DNA of 32,885 bases from Pyxidicoccus fallax (GCF_012933655.1 NZ_JABBJJ010000123.1:1-32885), one strand, 5' to 3'. Positions 1 to 7,772 are shown, counted from the stretch's first letter. Numbers and translations: made by a program. Notes: generated from the sequence alone by a model not told the origin.

Positions 1-70
1 GCCCTCCCGCCCTCACGGCCCGGGGGGCACCCGGTCCGTCTTTCCCATCCCTGCTTCCCGGGAGTCCTTC

Positions 71-850
71 ATGCGTCGTTCCTCGCTCCTGATGCTTCCG
101 CTGTTGCTGCTCGGCACGGCCGCGGCGGCCCAGACGTCCATCCCCACCATCACCTTCAACGACGGCTCGGCGGGCTGGAGCATCGTCCAGTCCGCGCCGC
201 TGGTGCCCGGCGGGCAGGTGAAAATCATCTATGACACGGACCGGCTGCCAGGCTGCCGCGGCACCATCAATGGCAACCCGGCCTGGTCCGTCACCGGCAG
301 CTACCAGCTCAACGACGGCACGGTGGGCAGCTTCTACGCGGGCGGTGGGGCGAACTACCCGGGCCAGTCTCCGGAGGCGGTGCTGGACCTGCCGGAGAAC
401 GGCAGCCTGGCGCTGTGGTTCCACATCTCCAACCGGTGGGGCTGCCGCGAGTGGGACTCGAACTACGGCAACAACTTCCGCTTCGACGTGGGCGGCCCGC
501 GCATCGTCTTCGGCGCGGACTGGACGACGGCCGTCTACGGGACGCTGAAGCAGGGCGGCACGGTGACGGTGGACTACGACATCACCCGGCTGTCCGGCTG
601 CCGCCAGACGTACAACGGCCTCCAGACGTGGGACGTGGAGGCGCAGTACCGCTTCGACGGGGGCACCGTGCAGACGGCGCCGCTGACGCAGGTGGTGGGC
701 ATGTCCGGCCGCGAGCAGGTGCCGGCCGTCATCACCGCCCCCGCCAGCGCGAGCCTCCTGGAGCTGTGGTTCCGCAACTGGGACCGCACGTCGTGCCAGA
801 CGTGGGACTCGGCCTACGGGCAGAACTACCGCTTCACGCTGGTGCCGTGA
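71..850 (+). CDS. Secreted two-repeat beta-rich protein (DUF6209-like)
   Basis: The 259-residue protein has a clear Sec signal peptide (residues 1 to about 20, ending LLGTAAAAQ). The mature part consists of two tandem homologous repeats (about 26-139 and 142-259). Each carries a PGG/QGG turn, a YD-T-RL-GCR motif and ends in a C-x-WDS-YG-N-RF motif, giving two cysteines per repeat that may form disulfides. It resembles the myxobacterial secreted family I know as DUF6209; the DUF number is from memory. No catalytic motif is visible, so it may be a carbohydrate- or surface-binding beta-sandwich. A GGGAG Shine-Dalgarno lies 7 nt before the ATG. It converges on the next gene across a perfect 14-bp hairpin. 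Confidence 0.85.
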   Translation: MRRSSLLMLPLLLLGTAAAAQTSIPTITFNDGSAGWSIVQSAPLVPGGQVKIIYDTDRLPGCRGTINGNPAWSVTGSYQLNDGTVGSFYAGGGANYPGQSPEAVLDLPENGSLALWFHISNRWGCREWDSNYGNNFRFDVGGPRIVFGADWTTAVYGTLKQGGTVTVDYDITRLSGCRQTYNGLQTWDVEAQYRFDGGTVQTAPLTQVVGMSGREQVPAVITAPASASLLELWFRNWDRTSCQTWDSAYGQNYRFTLVP

Positions 851-861
851 CGTGAGGGCCA

Positions 862-895
862 GCGTGCCGCGAGGGCGCCATCCCTCGCGGCACGC
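862..895. terminator. Bidirectional hairpin between convergent genes
   Basis: A perfect 14-bp inverted repeat (862-875 and 882-895) encloses the loop CGCCAT. It begins 12 nt after one stop codon and ends 11 nt before the convergent gene's stop. No T-run follows on either strand, so it may end transcripts without a U-tract or protect 3' ends. Confidence 0.65.
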
Positions 896-906
896 GGCGT
901 GTGGGG

Positions 907-1569
907 CTACTCGTCGCCCTTGGAGCCGACGAACTGGTCGGCCTTGTCCTTGAAGAGGAGGTTGAAGCTGGTGAGCGAGCCGTAGACGCGGGTGATGTAG
1001 CTCTGCATCTCCACCTTCTCCGCGTCCGTCAGCTTCGGGTGCGCGTTGAGCTTCTGCTCCAGCACGCGCAGCCTGTCGCGCACCATGACGACCTTGTGGA
1101 ACAGGTTGTCGATGGGGAGGTCCTTCGCCTGGAGCTCCGGGTTGGCGGGGACGAGGCGCAGCGTGCCGCCCTCCCACTTGTTGGCCAGGGGCGGCGCGTC
1201 GACCATGCCGGACGCCTCCCGGAAGATGTCCATCAGCTCTTCACGCGTCATGCTCAGCCCTTCCAGGTCCACCACTTCATTCGGGTCCACGCGGCGCCGG
1301 ACGACCACGGGCGCCACGTTGCGCGCGGTCCGCTCGCGCGCGGGCGTGGAGGCCGCGGGGGGCGTGGCGCTCCCCCGGGGCACGTACTTGTCGCAGACGG
1401 GCGCGGACGGAGGAAACAGTCCGCGCCACGAGTGCAGCCGGCAGGCGCCCACCCACCCCCGGCGCTCCTCCACCGAGTGCGGGCTGAACAGCTTGCAGTT
1501 GGCGCACACCCGCTCCTCCGGCTTGAAGACCGGAAATGGAGGCGAGGAACCGTCCGCGGCGTCCGACAT
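907..1569 (-). CDS. Four-cysteine (zinc-ribbon-like) cytoplasmic protein
   Basis: This 220-residue protein has no signal peptide. Its N-terminus holds four cysteines spaced as C22-x2-C25 and C43, C59, which looks like a structural Zn (or possibly Fe-S) knuckle. A Pro/Ala/Arg-rich linker (about 65-95) and a probably helical C-terminal half follow. I do not recognise the family. The ATG at 1569 shares its A with the TGA of the upstream S46 peptidase gene (TGATG), so the two should be translationally coupled. The reading frame is open further upstream to 1866, but that part lies inside the peptidase gene and looks like shadow coding. A partner role with the exported peptidase is not obvious, because this protein should stay in the cytoplasm. 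Confidence 0.8.
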   Translation of the reverse strand: MSDAADGSSPPFPVFKPEERVCANCKLFSPHSVEERRGWVGACRLHSWRGLFPPSAPVCDKYVPRGSATPPAASTPARERTARNVAPVVVRRRVDPNEVVDLEGLSMTREELMDIFREASGMVDAPPLANKWEGGTLRLVPANPELQAKDLPIDNLFHKVVMVRDRLRVLEQKLNAHPKLTDAEKVEMQSYITRVYGSLTSFNLLFKDKADQFVGSKGDE

Positions 1570-3746
1570 CAGCGCGTCTCCTGCACCGTGGGCTTGCCCT
1601 TGCGCACGCCGAGCTCGCGCAGGAGCGCGTCCGCGTTCTCCACCTGGTCCAGCGTCCAGAGGATGTAGCGCACGTCCACGTTGACGTTGCGGGCCACGTC
1701 CGGGTTGTAGCCGAAGTCGTTGGCCACGTTCTCCCAGACGCGGTCGAAGTTGACGCCCACGAGCTGGCCCTTGCCGTTGACGGTGGGGCTGCCCGAGTTG
1801 CCGCCGGTGGTGTCCGCGTTGGCGAGGAAGTTCACCGGCACGTCCTTGAGGCGCGGGTCCATCCACGTGCCGAAGCGCTTCGCCTCGGCGACCTGGGACA
1901 CCTTCTCCGGCACGTCGAAGGGCTCCTCGCCGGTGTGCTTGGCCAGGAGGCCGGACAGCGTCGTCTGCGGCGTGTAGAGGGCGCCGTCACGCGGCGCATA
2001 GCCCTGCACCTTGGCGAAGGTGACGCGCAGGGTGCCGTTGGCGTCCGGGGCCACGGGCTTGCCGGCGTGCGCGAGCACCGCCTTGCGCCACTCGGGCCGC
2101 AGGCGCATGGCCGCGCCCTGGCGGCGGTCCTTCACGTCGTCCAGCGCGGTGAGCTCCTTCGCCAGGTCCAGGCCGAAGGCGAGCAGCGGGTCCTTGCGGG
2201 CCTCGAGCTGCGCCACCGTCTCGCCCGCCATCTTCATGCGCTCGGCGAGCGTGAGGACCTTGGTGCCGGCGTACATGGCGTCGATCTTCGCGGCGACGTC
2301 CTTCTCGGAGAACGTCTTGCCGAAGTGCTTGTCCACGGCGGCGATGCGCTCGTCGGGGCCCAGCGCCTGGGCGCGGCGGACGAAGGCCTGGAGGAGCTTC
2401 TTGTCCGCGGGGAGGAAGAGGTTCTTCTGCTCGCGCTCCAGGCGGTCCTTGAGGCGCGGCATCTCGCGCTCCATGTACTCGGGGCGGCGCTCCAGGTCCG
2501 GCTTGGCGCGCTCGGCGGCGAGGCGGGACACCGTCACCGCCAGGGCCGGGCCCCGGGCGAGGCGGCCGGTGGAGCCGAGGAGGAACTCGCGCTCGAACAC
2601 CTTGCCGGTGGCGGCCTGCTCGGCCAGGAGCGCCTCGCGGGCCTTCATGGCCTCGGCCCACTTCGCGCCGTTCTTCTGGGCCCAGGCGGCGACGGCGGCC
2701 TCGGACTCGCGCTGCTTCTCCACGATGCGGCCGCGCTTGAGGCCGGCGAGCTGGCCGCCCGCGTTCTTGTGGACGTTGTGCAGGCTCTTGAGCTGCGAGG
2801 CGACGGCAATCTTGCCGGCGGCGTCCTTGTCACCCTCCTCCTCGAGGATGCGGATGGCCTCGCCGAACACGTCGCGCATGCGCGGGTAGAGGCGGGACTG
2901 GCGCTCGGCCATCTCCTCCGCGAGCAGCGCGCGCCAGGTGACGCCGGGGTAGCCCAGCACCATGACGAAGTCGTCGGGCTTCACGCCCTCGGTGGCCAGG
3001 GGGAAGAAGAACTCCGCCTTGTAGGGGACGTTCTTGTCGCTGTAGGGCGCGGACGCGCCGTCCGGCGCGGTGTACGCGCGGAGGATGGCGAAGTCACCGG
3101 TGTGGCGGGGCCACATCCAGTTGTCCTCCTCGCCGCCGTACTCGCCCACGGCGCGGGGCGGGGCGTAGACGAGGCGCACGTCGGCCAGCTCCACCGCGTC
3201 CACGAGCGTGTAGTTGAGACCGCCGTCGAACGAGGCCACCTGACAGCGGGTGGCGGGGCGCTTCTCGCACTCGGCGACGAGCTCCTTCTGCTTGCGCTCG
3301 ATGGCCTTGAAGCGCGCGAGGTCATCGGCGCCCGCGGGCACGGCGGCGAGGACGTCCTTCGTGACGTCCTTGAAGCTGCGGGGGACCTGCACGCGGGAGC
3401 CCTTGCCGGGCAGCTCGTCCTCGCGCTTGGAGGCGAGGAAGCCGTCGGTGATGAGGTCCCGCTGCGGGGTGCTGTGCTCCTGGATGACACCGAAGGCGCA
3501 GTGGTGGTTGGTGATGACGAGGCCGGAGGGAGCGATGAACGCGCCGGAGCAGCCCCCGACATTCACGGCGCCGGCGAGCAGGCCGGTGCCGCGCTGGGGG
3601 TCCCAGAGCTTCTTGGGAGGCACCTGGAGGCCCTGCGCGCGAAGCCACGCCGGATCCAGCTCCAGGACCTGCTGGGGAGTCCACTTGCCTTCACCGGCCA
3701 GGGCCGGAGCCGCCACGAGCGACAGGAGGAGGAGCGTCTTCTTCAT
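1569..3746 (-). CDS. S46 family dipeptidyl-peptidase, DPP11-like
   Basis: This 725-residue exported serine exopeptidase removes dipeptides from peptide N-termini. It has a signal peptide (1 to about 18, PALAG) and a chymotrypsin-fold double barrel split by a helical domain (about 275-540). The triad is read as His82 (TNHHC), Asp218 (RHTGDFA) and Ser651 (GGNSGSP). Cys66/Cys83 and Cys160/Cys168 are likely disulfides. The S1-pocket residue 18 positions after the serine is Arg669 (VNFDR). The same Ser-to-Arg spacing (655/673) in Porphyromonas DPP11 confers Asp/Glu P1 preference, whereas DPP7 has Gly there. The length matches the family (about 700-730). It probably feeds on proteins degraded outside the cell. 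A GGAAGGGGC Shine-Dalgarno precedes the ATG. Confidence 0.93.
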   Translation of the reverse strand: MKKTLLLLSLVAAPALAGEGKWTPQQVLELDPAWLRAQGLQVPPKKLWDPQRGTGLLAGAVNVGGCSGAFIAPSGLVITNHHCAFGVIQEHSTPQRDLITDGFLASKREDELPGKGSRVQVPRSFKDVTKDVLAAVPAGADDLARFKAIERKQKELVAECEKRPATRCQVASFDGGLNYTLVDAVELADVRLVYAPPRAVGEYGGEEDNWMWPRHTGDFAILRAYTAPDGASAPYSDKNVPYKAEFFFPLATEGVKPDDFVMVLGYPGVTWRALLAEEMAERQSRLYPRMRDVFGEAIRILEEEGDKDAAGKIAVASQLKSLHNVHKNAGGQLAGLKRGRIVEKQRESEAAVAAWAQKNGAKWAEAMKAREALLAEQAATGKVFEREFLLGSTGRLARGPALAVTVSRLAAERAKPDLERRPEYMEREMPRLKDRLEREQKNLFLPADKKLLQAFVRRAQALGPDERIAAVDKHFGKTFSEKDVAAKIDAMYAGTKVLTLAERMKMAGETVAQLEARKDPLLAFGLDLAKELTALDDVKDRRQGAAMRLRPEWRKAVLAHAGKPVAPDANGTLRVTFAKVQGYAPRDGALYTPQTTLSGLLAKHTGEEPFDVPEKVSQVAEAKRFGTWMDPRLKDVPVNFLANADTTGGNSGSPTVNGKGQLVGVNFDRVWENVANDFGYNPDVARNVNVDVRYILWTLDQVENADALLRELGVRKGKPTVQETR

Positions 3747-3881
3747 GGTGCCCCTTCCCTACCCCGTCCGGCGCCCGCAGGCGACCTTGTTTCATGCAAC
3801 GCTTTGCGCCATGGGACGGGGGATTTTCCGGGAAGGCGGACCGGGCTTAAGTGTTGGGGTGTCCCAGGAGGGGAGCAAGCG

Positions 3882-4619
3882 ATGAAGACGGCCAGCGGAG
3901 CACAGCTTGATTTCGGCCGGTTGGCCCTCCTCCTGCTGATGCTGGGGGTGGGGTGGTACTTCTGGTACTCGCCCGTCCTGTGGCCGCTCAAGGTGCTGGT
4001 GGTGATGATGCACGAGAGCGGGCATGCGCTGGCCACCCTGCTGGTGGGGGGCTCGGTGGACAAGATCCACCTGGCGGCGAACGAGTCGGGCTCCTGCCTG
4101 TCACGGCTGCCGCCGGGCTTCCTGGCGCAGGTGGCGGTGTACTCGGGGGGCTACCTGGGGAGCGCGGTGGCGGGCGCGGGGCTGCTCCTGGCGACGTTCC
4201 GCTTCCGGCTGCGGCGCTGGGTGCTGGGGGCGGCGTGTGTGTGGCTCGCGGTGATGGGGATGCTGTACGGGGGTGACGGGTTCACCCTGCTCTTCTGCCT
4301 GGGCACGGCGCTGGTGCTGGGGCTGGCGGCGAAGTTCCTGCCCGACGGCGCGGTGGATGCGCTGAACCTGTTCCTCGCTGCGTTCACCGCGCTGTACGCG
4401 GTGTTCGACTTGAGGGACGACCTGTGGAACAGCGCGGTGCGCTCGCAGAGTGATGCGGCGCTGCTGGCGGACCTGACGTGGATTCCCTCGGTGGTGTGGG
4501 CCGCGCTGTGGACGCTGCTGGCCGTGGGCCTGCTGGTCGTCGCCGCGTACTGGTCCATGCACGCGAAGCCGCGCGGAATGCAGATGCCCAAGGTGCCCAC
4601 GCGGGCGCGGAGGGTGTGA
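3882..4619 (+). CDS. M50B-like membrane metallopeptidase
   Basis: The 245-residue integral membrane protein has about six hydrophobic segments and an HESGH zinc motif (H44-E45-H48) inside the second segment. Near the C-terminus the pattern VFDLRDDL...SDAALLADLTWIP matches the conserved second half of the M50B group (PF13398), where an acidic residue may complete the zinc site. It lacks a PDZ domain and is shorter than RseP-type site-2 proteases. Its substrate is unknown. The start at 3882 is preceded by AGGAGGGGAG with good spacing. It is divergent from the S46 peptidase, with 135 nt between them. A long open frame continues upstream but is antisense to the peptidase and is not used. Confidence 0.85.
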   Translation: MKTASGAQLDFGRLALLLLMLGVGWYFWYSPVLWPLKVLVVMMHESGHALATLLVGGSVDKIHLAANESGSCLSRLPPGFLAQVAVYSGGYLGSAVAGAGLLLATFRFRLRRWVLGAACVWLAVMGMLYGGDGFTLLFCLGTALVLGLAAKFLPDGAVDALNLFLAAFTALYAVFDLRDDLWNSAVRSQSDAALLADLTWIPSVVWAALWTLLAVGLLVVAAYWSMHAKPRGMQMPKVPTRARRV

Positions 4620-4624
4620 CCGGA

Positions 4625-4652
4625 CTGGCATTTCTGCTTTTTCCTGTATTCT
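4625..4652 (+). promoter_or_regulatory. Putative sigma70-type promoter of toxin operon
   Basis: CTGGCA (4625-4630), a 16-nt spacer and TATTCT (4647-4652) lie in an AT-enriched patch about 50 nt before the toxin start. Each box matches consensus at four of six positions. This is by eye only. Confidence 0.35.
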
Positions 4653-4663
4653 CGGTTTCAGTG

Positions 4664-4675
4664 CTTCAGCTGAAG
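4664..4675. promoter_or_regulatory. 12-bp perfect palindrome, operator candidate
   Basis: CTTCAGCTGAAG is a perfect palindrome lying just downstream of the predicted transcription start and upstream of the AGGAG ribosome site (4688-4692). It could bind a dimeric repressor of the toxin-immunity operon, but a 12-mer palindrome can also arise by chance. Confidence 0.3.
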
Positions 4676-4697
4676 GAAGCCGGGAACAGGAGAAGTC

Positions 4698-5894
4698 ATG
4701 CCACCACGAGCGTGGTGTCCCCTACTGCTGGCGTGCCTCCTCACCGGCTGCGCCACGGCGAGGACAGTGCATCTCGACACAGGTGACGGGACGCCCTTCG
4801 TCCTCACGCCGCGAATCGATACGGCGCCGGTGGCGCTGGATGACGACGACTTCGCGGACGCGGTGAGAAGCCTGGCGAACACGGTTCACGGGTCCGAGCA
4901 CCCGAAGGCCGCGGTGCTGAGACGCTTCGACGTCCCACGTGAGCCATACATGGGGCGGAGGCGACTGGGCCTCGTCTCGGTGGAGGAGCCTGGACGAGGC
5001 CGTCTCGTCCTATCGGAGGAGCCGAACGCCGCCACGGAGCTGGTGAACGCCTATGGGCGCTGGTGTCACCGGCAGAAGCTGATGGGCGACTGCCTGCACC
5101 TGCTGGATGAAGACGTCATGCTCGATGACGAGGGCAAGCGAACGCTGGCCTTCCGTATCGCCCTCGACACCGTGTGGGACGAGATCCGCGAAGCACTGGA
5201 GGGCCTGACGAACCGGGACACGATGGTGGCCATGCTGGCCACCACGGGCGCGGTGTACTTCGGCTTGTGGCTGCTGCCGGAGCCCGTGAGCAAGGGGTTG
5301 GCCGCGGTCCTGACGGTGGGCCTCGTCGCGTACCTCGGCTGGGACACGGTGTGGAGCCTCATCCAGGGCTGGCGGGTGCTGGTGGCCCAGGTGGAGACGG
5401 CCACCACCTTTGATGAACTCCGTGACGCGGGCGAACGCTACGGCGCGGTGATGGGCGGCAACGCGGCGCGCGTCTTCGTCATGCTGGCGATGGCGGCTCT
5501 CGGCAGCACGGCCCAGACGCTGGCAACGAGGATTCCCACCCTGCCGGGCTCCGCCCAGGCAGCGCTGGTCGGCGTGGAGCAGGGAGGCTTACGGCTGTCG
5601 GCGGCGGGACAGGTGACGTCGGTGTCGGTGGCTCCGGGCGGCGTCGTCACCATCGCCCTGGACCCGGGCGCGGTGGCCGTGACCACGCCGGTGGAGACCG
5701 ACGAGCACGAGCACCACATCGCCACGAACAAGTGGTGGAAGTCCCCCCATCAGGGGGGCCTTGGTCCCCCCGGCTCAGGCAACTCTTCGACAAGGCCGGC
5801 ATGTCCCTGGACGATGCGGAGAACACGGTCCGCGTCAGTGGGCACAAGGGGCCGCACCCCCGGAAGTATCATGAGGAAATTTTTGAACGATTGA
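4698..5894 (+). CDS. SitA5-like AHH polymorphic toxin lipoprotein, frameshifted
   Basis: The protein has a lipoprotein signal with lipobox LTGC (Cys18). The body is typical of myxobacterial SitA-like toxins, which are known to pass between kin cells by TraA-dependent outer-membrane exchange. A hydrophobic helical hairpin (about 175-225) and a second hydrophobic stretch (about 256-270) precede the start of an AHH/HNH nuclease domain (HHIATNK, His339-His340). At the G6 tract 5753-5758 the frame is lost, and the last ~48 residues (GLGPPGSGN onward) are out-of-frame tail. Adding one G, or a -1 slip, restores a 442-residue toxin ending at 6025 (family motif GGPWSPRL). As read, the toxin is inactive unless the ribosome slips or the base call is wrong. 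Family assignment is from memory of SitA5/AHH proteins. AGGAG lies 5 nt before the ATG. Confidence 0.8.
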   Translation: MPPRAWCPLLLACLLTGCATARTVHLDTGDGTPFVLTPRIDTAPVALDDDDFADAVRSLANTVHGSEHPKAAVLRRFDVPREPYMGRRRLGLVSVEEPGRGRLVLSEEPNAATELVNAYGRWCHRQKLMGDCLHLLDEDVMLDDEGKRTLAFRIALDTVWDEIREALEGLTNRDTMVAMLATTGAVYFGLWLLPEPVSKGLAAVLTVGLVAYLGWDTVWSLIQGWRVLVAQVETATTFDELRDAGERYGAVMGGNAARVFVMLAMAALGSTAQTLATRIPTLPGSAQAALVGVEQGGLRLSAAGQVTSVSVAPGGVVTIALDPGAVAVTTPVETDEHEHHIATNKWWKSPHQGGLGPPGSGNSSTRPACPWTMRRTRSASVGTRGRTPGSIMRKFLND

Positions 5895-6025
5895 GAGATG
5901 CAACCCAGTCCTGCCGGACCATTGAGCAATGTAGGGAGGCCCTCGTGCTGGAGTTGAGGGACCTGGCGCGGGAGATCCGCACCCCCGGCTCCCGACTTAA
6001 CAAGCTGGTCACCCGAACGGAATGA
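5732..6025 (+). pseudogene. Detached C-terminal AHH nuclease part of the toxin
   Basis: From about 5753 the -1 frame reads GGPWSPRLRQLFDKAGMSL, then GHKGPHPRKYH, the conserved second half of AHH nucleases, and continues to a TGA at 6025. The authentic part joins the upstream frame at 5753-5758; the few residues encoded before it are out of frame. No Shine-Dalgarno or convincing start supports independent translation, so this is the broken-off end of the 4698 gene. Its stop overlaps an ATG (ATGA, 6022-6025), as expected for an intact coupled toxin-immunity operon. Confidence 0.8.
5743..5771 (+). other. C6/G6/C6 tract with competing hairpins and slippery heptamer
   Basis: The order is C6 (5743-5748), ATCA, G6 (5753-5758), CCTTGGT, C6 (5766-5771). 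The G6 tract can pair with either C6 tract. In the upstream frame the bases 5753-5759 read G GGG GGC, a valid tandem-slip heptamer for -1 frameshifting into the frame that continues the nuclease. Such tracts are also hot spots for replication slippage and for sequencing error. Confidence 0.6.
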
Positions 6026-6042
6026 GCAGGAGCCTCGTGGCG

Positions 6043-6648
6043 ATGCGGTACTTCAAACTCTCCGATGACATGGACATCCCCGGGCGCTGGGAGCTGGGCA
6101 CGCCCACGGATGCCCAGGGGCAGGACGCCGGGTCATGGCTGTTCATGCGCGGAGAAGGAGTCCAGGTCGAGGGGCCACTTCGAGTTCCCATCTACCAGCC
6201 CGGCAGGAGCCTCGACTTCTCGCTCGCGGATGCCGGAGCCGTCCCTGTCGTGACCGCCAGGGTGGCGACGCTCCTGTCCAGCCTGGCTCCCCATGACGTG
6301 CAGCTCTTCCCAGCGGAGGTGGACACCCGGCGGGAGCCCTACTTCCTCGTCAACGTCACCCGACTGGTGAGGTGCATCGACGACGAAGCCTCGGAAGAGG
6401 TGCGCTACTGGAAGCCGGAGGACGGCCGGCCGGAGAAGGTCGGCAGGTACCGGGCGGTTGCTGGCATGCGCATCGACCCGAACAAGGTCGGAGATGCCAG
6501 GGTGTTCCGAACGTGGGGATGGACCATCTCGCTCATCGTTTCGCAGGACATCAAGGACGCATTGGAGCGCGAGGCCCTCACCGGGATGAGATTCCAGGAA
6601 GTCACTGGGGTCCTCGGGCCCCGTACCTCACAGCCTCCCAGGACATAG
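6043..6648 (+). CDS. Imm11-type immunity protein (DUF1629)
   Basis: This cytoplasmic protein (201 residues from 6043) starts MRYFKLSDDMDIPGRW. It contains the block LVNVTRLVRCIDD followed by RYWKPEDGRPEKVGRYR and IDPNKVGDARVFR, features I associate with the Imm11/DUF1629 family found beside polymorphic toxins. It presumably binds and neutralises the AHH nuclease encoded just upstream. An upstream in-frame ATG at 6022 overlaps the toxin stop (ATGA) and would add seven residues. I prefer 6043 because AGGAG (6028-6032) lies 10 nt before it and homologues usually begin at the MRYFKL block. The immunity gene is intact although the toxin frame is broken, which fits recent toxin loss, reversible switching or a base-call error. 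Confidence 0.85.
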   Translation: MRYFKLSDDMDIPGRWELGTPTDAQGQDAGSWLFMRGEGVQVEGPLRVPIYQPGRSLDFSLADAGAVPVVTARVATLLSSLAPHDVQLFPAEVDTRREPYFLVNVTRLVRCIDDEASEEVRYWKPEDGRPEKVGRYRAVAGMRIDPNKVGDARVFRTWGWTISLIVSQDIKDALEREALTGMRFQEVTGVLGPRTSQPPRT

Positions 6649-6653
6649 CGGTG

Positions 6654-6659
6654 TAGGCT
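6654..6659 (+). promoter_or_regulatory. -10-like TAGGCT for a leaderless transcript
   Basis: TAGGCT ends 7 nt before the ATG at 6667, which would place the transcription start on or next to the start codon. No Shine-Dalgarno is present. No convincing -35 box was found. Confidence 0.3.
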
Positions 6660-6666
6660 CACCGAG

Positions 6667-7740
6667 ATGCCGACGCATGAAGAGCAGTGGGAGCACCTCC
6701 GCTCGCGAATCGAGGTGGCTGTCCTCGGGGGCTACATCGACGAGAAGGAGATTCTCGCCCACGCCGAGGAGGACCTCGAAGAAGGTTCCAGCGAGCACGA
6801 GTCGCTCCCCTCCTACGCCCGGCGCCTCCTTGATGAGCAGCGCGCGGCGGAAGCGCGGTGGACCGAGCCCACCGTCAATGACGCCATCACCCGCGCCTTC
6901 GACGAGCTGAACAGCCGCGGCATCGTCGCGCTGGAGAACGCCGGCTACACCAAATCCGAGGGCTGGGAGGACGTCGGCAACGTCGCGAAGTACAGCTACG
7001 AGCCCATGCGCGGCGCCACCTTCTTCCATGGCCAGGACGTCGAGCGCGGCGTGCTCGGCGCGGGCCTCTGGCTCGCCTTCGGTGCCCTGGACGCGGACGG
7101 CAACCCGTCCGACGACGACGCCGCGAGCCTCGCCATCGCCCACGAGGTCCGCGAGACGCTCGCGCGCCACGGCGTCCCCACCGAGTGGAACGGGAGCGTC
7201 GAGCAGCGCATCCACATCCCGCCCTTCGACTGGCGCAAGCGCCGCTGGACGCAGGCCGCCCAGAAGTCTCCTCCGCCCACCCGCTTCAGCTGTGAGCGGG
7301 TCATCCAGGGCGCGATGCACGAGCGAGGCGTCTCGCGAGAGGACGCCATCGCCGCCCTCGAAGGCTTCTTCAGCGACATGGCCCGGAAGCACTACGGCGC
7401 GCAGTTCGCCTTCGAAGCCCACTACGACCCGGAGCAGGACAGGGTCGAAATCTTCCGCACCATCACGGCCGTGGAGCAGCGCTCCGACGACCCGGCCGTG
7501 GCCGTGAACGAGCGGTTCTGCTCGCAGCTCAACGCCGTGCTCAAGGGAGGCATCGAGCCCGGAGATGAGCTGATCTTCCAGGTCTTCTACCTGAAGGACG
7601 ATGACTACCTGGCCCAGGCCCAGGATGAGCAATACGCACGCCTCCTCGACATGGAGACCGACCGCCGCTTCATGGAACTGCCCACCGTGCGGGCCGTGAG
7701 GCAGGGCGTCCTCGAACAGCTCCGCGCAATGGGGCGTTAG
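6667..7740 (+). CDS. DUF6891-like protein with NusA-N-terminal-like C-terminal domain
   Basis: The 357-residue cytoplasmic protein has two parts. Residues about 1-195 carry ARWTEPTVNDAITRAF, a GYTKSEG motif, FFHGQD and IHIPPFDWRKRRW, which I associate with DUF6891. Residues about 207-330 (RVIQGAMHERGVSREDAIAA, then RKHYGAQFAFEAHYDPEQ and GIEPGDELIFQVF...AQAQDEQYARLL) follow the order of motifs in the RNA-polymerase-binding N-terminal domain of NusA. No S1 or KH RNA-binding domain follows. The function is unknown; a role touching RNA polymerase is only an inference. It lies 18 nt after the immunity gene but probably has its own leaderless promoter. Confidence 0.75.
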   Translation: MPTHEEQWEHLRSRIEVAVLGGYIDEKEILAHAEEDLEEGSSEHESLPSYARRLLDEQRAAEARWTEPTVNDAITRAFDELNSRGIVALENAGYTKSEGWEDVGNVAKYSYEPMRGATFFHGQDVERGVLGAGLWLAFGALDADGNPSDDDAASLAIAHEVRETLARHGVPTEWNGSVEQRIHIPPFDWRKRRWTQAAQKSPPPTRFSCERVIQGAMHERGVSREDAIAALEGFFSDMARKHYGAQFAFEAHYDPEQDRVEIFRTITAVEQRSDDPAVAVNERFCSQLNAVLKGGIEPGDELIFQVFYLKDDDYLAQAQDEQYARLLDMETDRRFMELPTVRAVRQGVLEQLRAMGR

Positions 7741-7772
7741 CGCGGAGGCCGGGCATCGAGCACCAGGTCGTA

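Noticed and set aside
3795..3811. Sigma54-like TGGCGC...TTGCA on the minus strand upstream of the S46 peptidase
   Set aside because: The GG-to-GC spacing is one nucleotide longer than the strict -24/-12 requirement.
4626..4642. TGGCAT...GC sigma54-like match before the toxin
   Set aside because: The downstream GC is three positions too close; a sigma70-like pair fits the region better.
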